From: Prevotella sp.
GTDB lineage: Bacteria > Bacteroidota > Bacteroidia > Bacteroidales > Bacteroidaceae
NCBI GenBank assembly: GCA_017417465.1
Contig: JAFPZD010000141.1
Span: 1 to 64,000, forward strand
Reading direction: 5' to 3'
Length of the DNA stretch: 64,000 nt
Made by a program: the position numbers and the translations under genes. Of this stretch, positions 63,601-64,000 are shown in pieces. Under the pieces are notes generated by a model that saw nothing but the letters and a program-made list of their open reading frames with translations, was not told the origin of the DNA and made no database searches. The stretch's first letter is position 1, and each line of letters begins with the position of its first letter.

Positions 63601-64000
63601 CGTAGGTGTAGATGTTGATAGCTGGCAATGATGCGTATGGATTAGGCTCGTAGGGATTATCCACGGTCCATGCCGCCTTGGCCTTCTGCTCCATCACGTA
63701 GTCCCAAGTGAAGATTTCCTCTTCCGAATAGTCATCGAAGAGGTTGAAGGGCGTTCCAGAGAGTTGCAGCATTTTGGTCGCAGGCTTGATGAGCTCTTTC
63801 AGCACATTCTGTCCCAGTTCTGTTTTCGTTCCCTCGTGCGCCTCGTCGACGATGACGAAGTCCCATGCTGTGCGGAAGAGCTCGTTGTTCTTGTCGAACT
63901 TCCCGCCCACTTGCTCTGAGCCGCGAAGGTCTTGCATAGAAGCGAAGTAGACGTACTTCGAGCCAGCCTTGACTTGTCTTTCCAACACGGCAAACTCCTC
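60668..64000 (-). CDS. Single-chain restriction-modification protein (helicase + Eco57I-type methylase), partial
   Basis: The last 1110 aa are in the window; the 5' part lies beyond 64000. Domains in order: SF2 helicase C-part (DEAH box VIVDEAHEGTK, LSGTPF, later QTIFRVQ), a coupler region, then a gamma-class N6-adenine methyltransferase with a divergent motif I (HVLEINSKSGLYPLYV) and a normal motif IV NPPY (VGNPPYQVMDGG), then a target-recognition-type C-terminus. This order matches Type ISP (LlaGI/LlaBIII-like) enzymes, where a nuclease domain precedes the helicase. Two in-frame insertions are visible: SLTPDPSPMGEG (near 63500) from a palindromic repeat, and a Ser/Glu-rich SDSAESRQKSTEG (near 62430) from a hairpin repeat. 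Codons are more A+T-rich toward the C-terminus. Confidence 0.85.
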   Translation of the reverse strand, partial: EEFAVLERQVKAGSKYVYFASMQDLRGSEQVGGKFDKNNELFRTAWDFVIVDEAHEGTKTELGQNVLKELIKPATKMLQLSGTPFNLFDDYSEEEIFTWDYVMEQKAKAAWTVDNPYEPNPYASLPAINIYTYDLGTLMSEYVEDEKAFNFREFFRTKSLTPDPSPMGEGSDCSFIHDADVDRFLNLLCKDDKDSLYPYSNDIFRRIFRHTLWLVPGVKSARALSAKLKTHPVFGMFQIVNVAGNGDEDEENAEALQMVNKAIGEDPDETYTITLSCGRLTTGVSIKPWTAVFMMAGSFSTSAAQYMQTIFRVQTPFTCHGRMKEQCYAFDFAPDRTLRVLAETAKVSAKAGKQTEEDRRILGDFLNFCPIISIDGSQMKPYDVNKMMGQLKKAQIEKVVQCGFEDGALYNDELLKLTDVELRDFDELKKTIGATKAMAKSGDIDVNNQGFTNEQYEEKEKLEKKPKKERTPEEQARLDELKAMSNQRRNAISILRGISIRMPLLIYGAELKEQREQSGTCSDSAESRQKSTEGQLKSEDEEITIQNFASLIDDQSWEEFMPKGVDKEKFEKFKKYYDPDIFREAGKRIREMARAADKFTIEERIERISAIFNTFRNPDKETVLTPWRVVNMHMSDCLGGWCFYDEAFKQPLSTPRYVTQGKVTADVFRPDSHVLEINSKSGLYPLYVAYNIYRSRVEAARAKYGEVSHGFAMNLWDATIEENILVVCKTPMARSITRRTLAGFRNTRVNAQYYPDLIQNISERPDAVVNTFRDGKRFWKINQDENMKLDAIVGNPPYQVMDGGGTGSSAIPVYQKFMALAKKVKPLYISMIMPAKWYTGGKGLDDFREEMLNDKRITLIADFDDSRELFPTADIAGGICYIGWNSSYKGLCTFVSIKAGIRTSQSRDLSDSSVFIREIGALKIIEKIKAHKEANMSSAVYSRNPFGFTSNREGTPNPFPNSLHMYTSKGWTYVDKNDVTSNVNIIGKWKTMMSKTGAEHAGQSDSNGMKRVISRIAVLSPNEICSESYLILSAFDNKEEAENLVIYMKSKFARFLLSTILLTQNIAKDKFQLIPLQDFSKPWTDAELYAKYNLTEEEIQFIESMIKPME
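63487..63523 (-). repeat. Palindromic repeat inserted in the restriction gene
   Basis: CCCCTCTCC and GGAGAGGGG flank a short loop, followed by TCGGGGGTGAGG. The minus-strand translation LTPDPSPMGEG is the hallmark of a dispersed palindromic repeat read through in frame. Confidence 0.85.

Overview
The window looks like a chromosomal segment of a G+C-rich member of the Bacteroidales, most likely family Prevotellaceae. The evidence is the many Bacteroidetes-type -7 boxes (TAnnTTTGC, with no classical -10/-35), the near absence of Shine-Dalgarno sequences, a long NusB, a YebC-TSCPD pair, DUF5606, a TRL lipoprotein, large secreted proteins with Prevotella-type C-termini, and carbohydrate genes such as a serine-type sulfatase, uxuA/uxuB and GH13/GH25 hydrolases. 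The genus is an inference from these family resemblances, not from a search.

Layout. 1-537: a non-coding repeat. 538-3102 (-): PPi-dependent phosphofructokinase and a GH25 muramidase. 3270-9985 (+): a six-gene tightly packed or overlapping run (small protein, acyltransferase, large secreted amidase/golvesin/FN3 protein, small protein, YgiQ radical-SAM protein with a collagen-like tail, PP2C-like protein). 10108-14051 (-): TRL lipoprotein, ATP-PfkA, NhaD, Skp and a small membrane protein. 14120-19275 (+): PepD, UvrA and cytidine deaminase. 19483-21166 (-): a decayed surface-protein gene. 21347-24550 (+): sulfatase and FGGY sugar kinase with near-identical promoters. 24551-25637: about 1.1 kb of repeats. 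25638-32684: Crp, LepA, a lipoprotein, TSCPD, YebC and PheT. 32977-38592 (+): membrane pyrophosphatase, UxuA and UxuB. 38677-38972 (-): three tRNAs (Gly, Thr, Lys). 39152-42593 (-): QueF, CaCA exchanger, Hsp15-like, Pth and L25. 42784-48815 (+): NusB, YajC, YbbR-like, CoaE, DUF5606, SerRS and a pRiA4b-type protein. 48954-50350 (-): infC-rpmI-rplT. 50493-55180 (-): GH13, FabD and a LytTR/histidine kinase pair. 55411-60474 (+): U32 peptidase, a membrane zinc-ribbon protein and an LRR-dockerin secreted protein. 60668-64000 (-): a single-chain helicase-methylase restriction protein that runs off the window.

Most genes are ordinary. The striking feature is the repeat content. Many gene-to-gene spacers are made of degenerate 7-10 bp tandem repeats, a different unit at each site, and the upstream gene's stop codon often lies in the first unit. 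Similar arrays sit in frame inside uvrA, the U32 peptidase, ygiQ and the PP2C-like gene. In the U32 gene the 7-bp unit makes copy-number change a potential frameshift switch. There are also inverted-repeat pairs (about 0.4-0.5 kb at 1/24641, 89 bp at 10449/13046, 47 bp at 24553/60584), a 30-bp motif in three spacers, a 22-bp hairpin array and several long perfect hairpins.

Metabolically, a PPi-type PFK, an ATP-type PFK and a membrane pyrophosphatase occur together, which suggests active use of pyrophosphate as an energy currency. UxuA and UxuB form a hexuronate route, and the sulfatase and FGGY kinase appear co-regulated.
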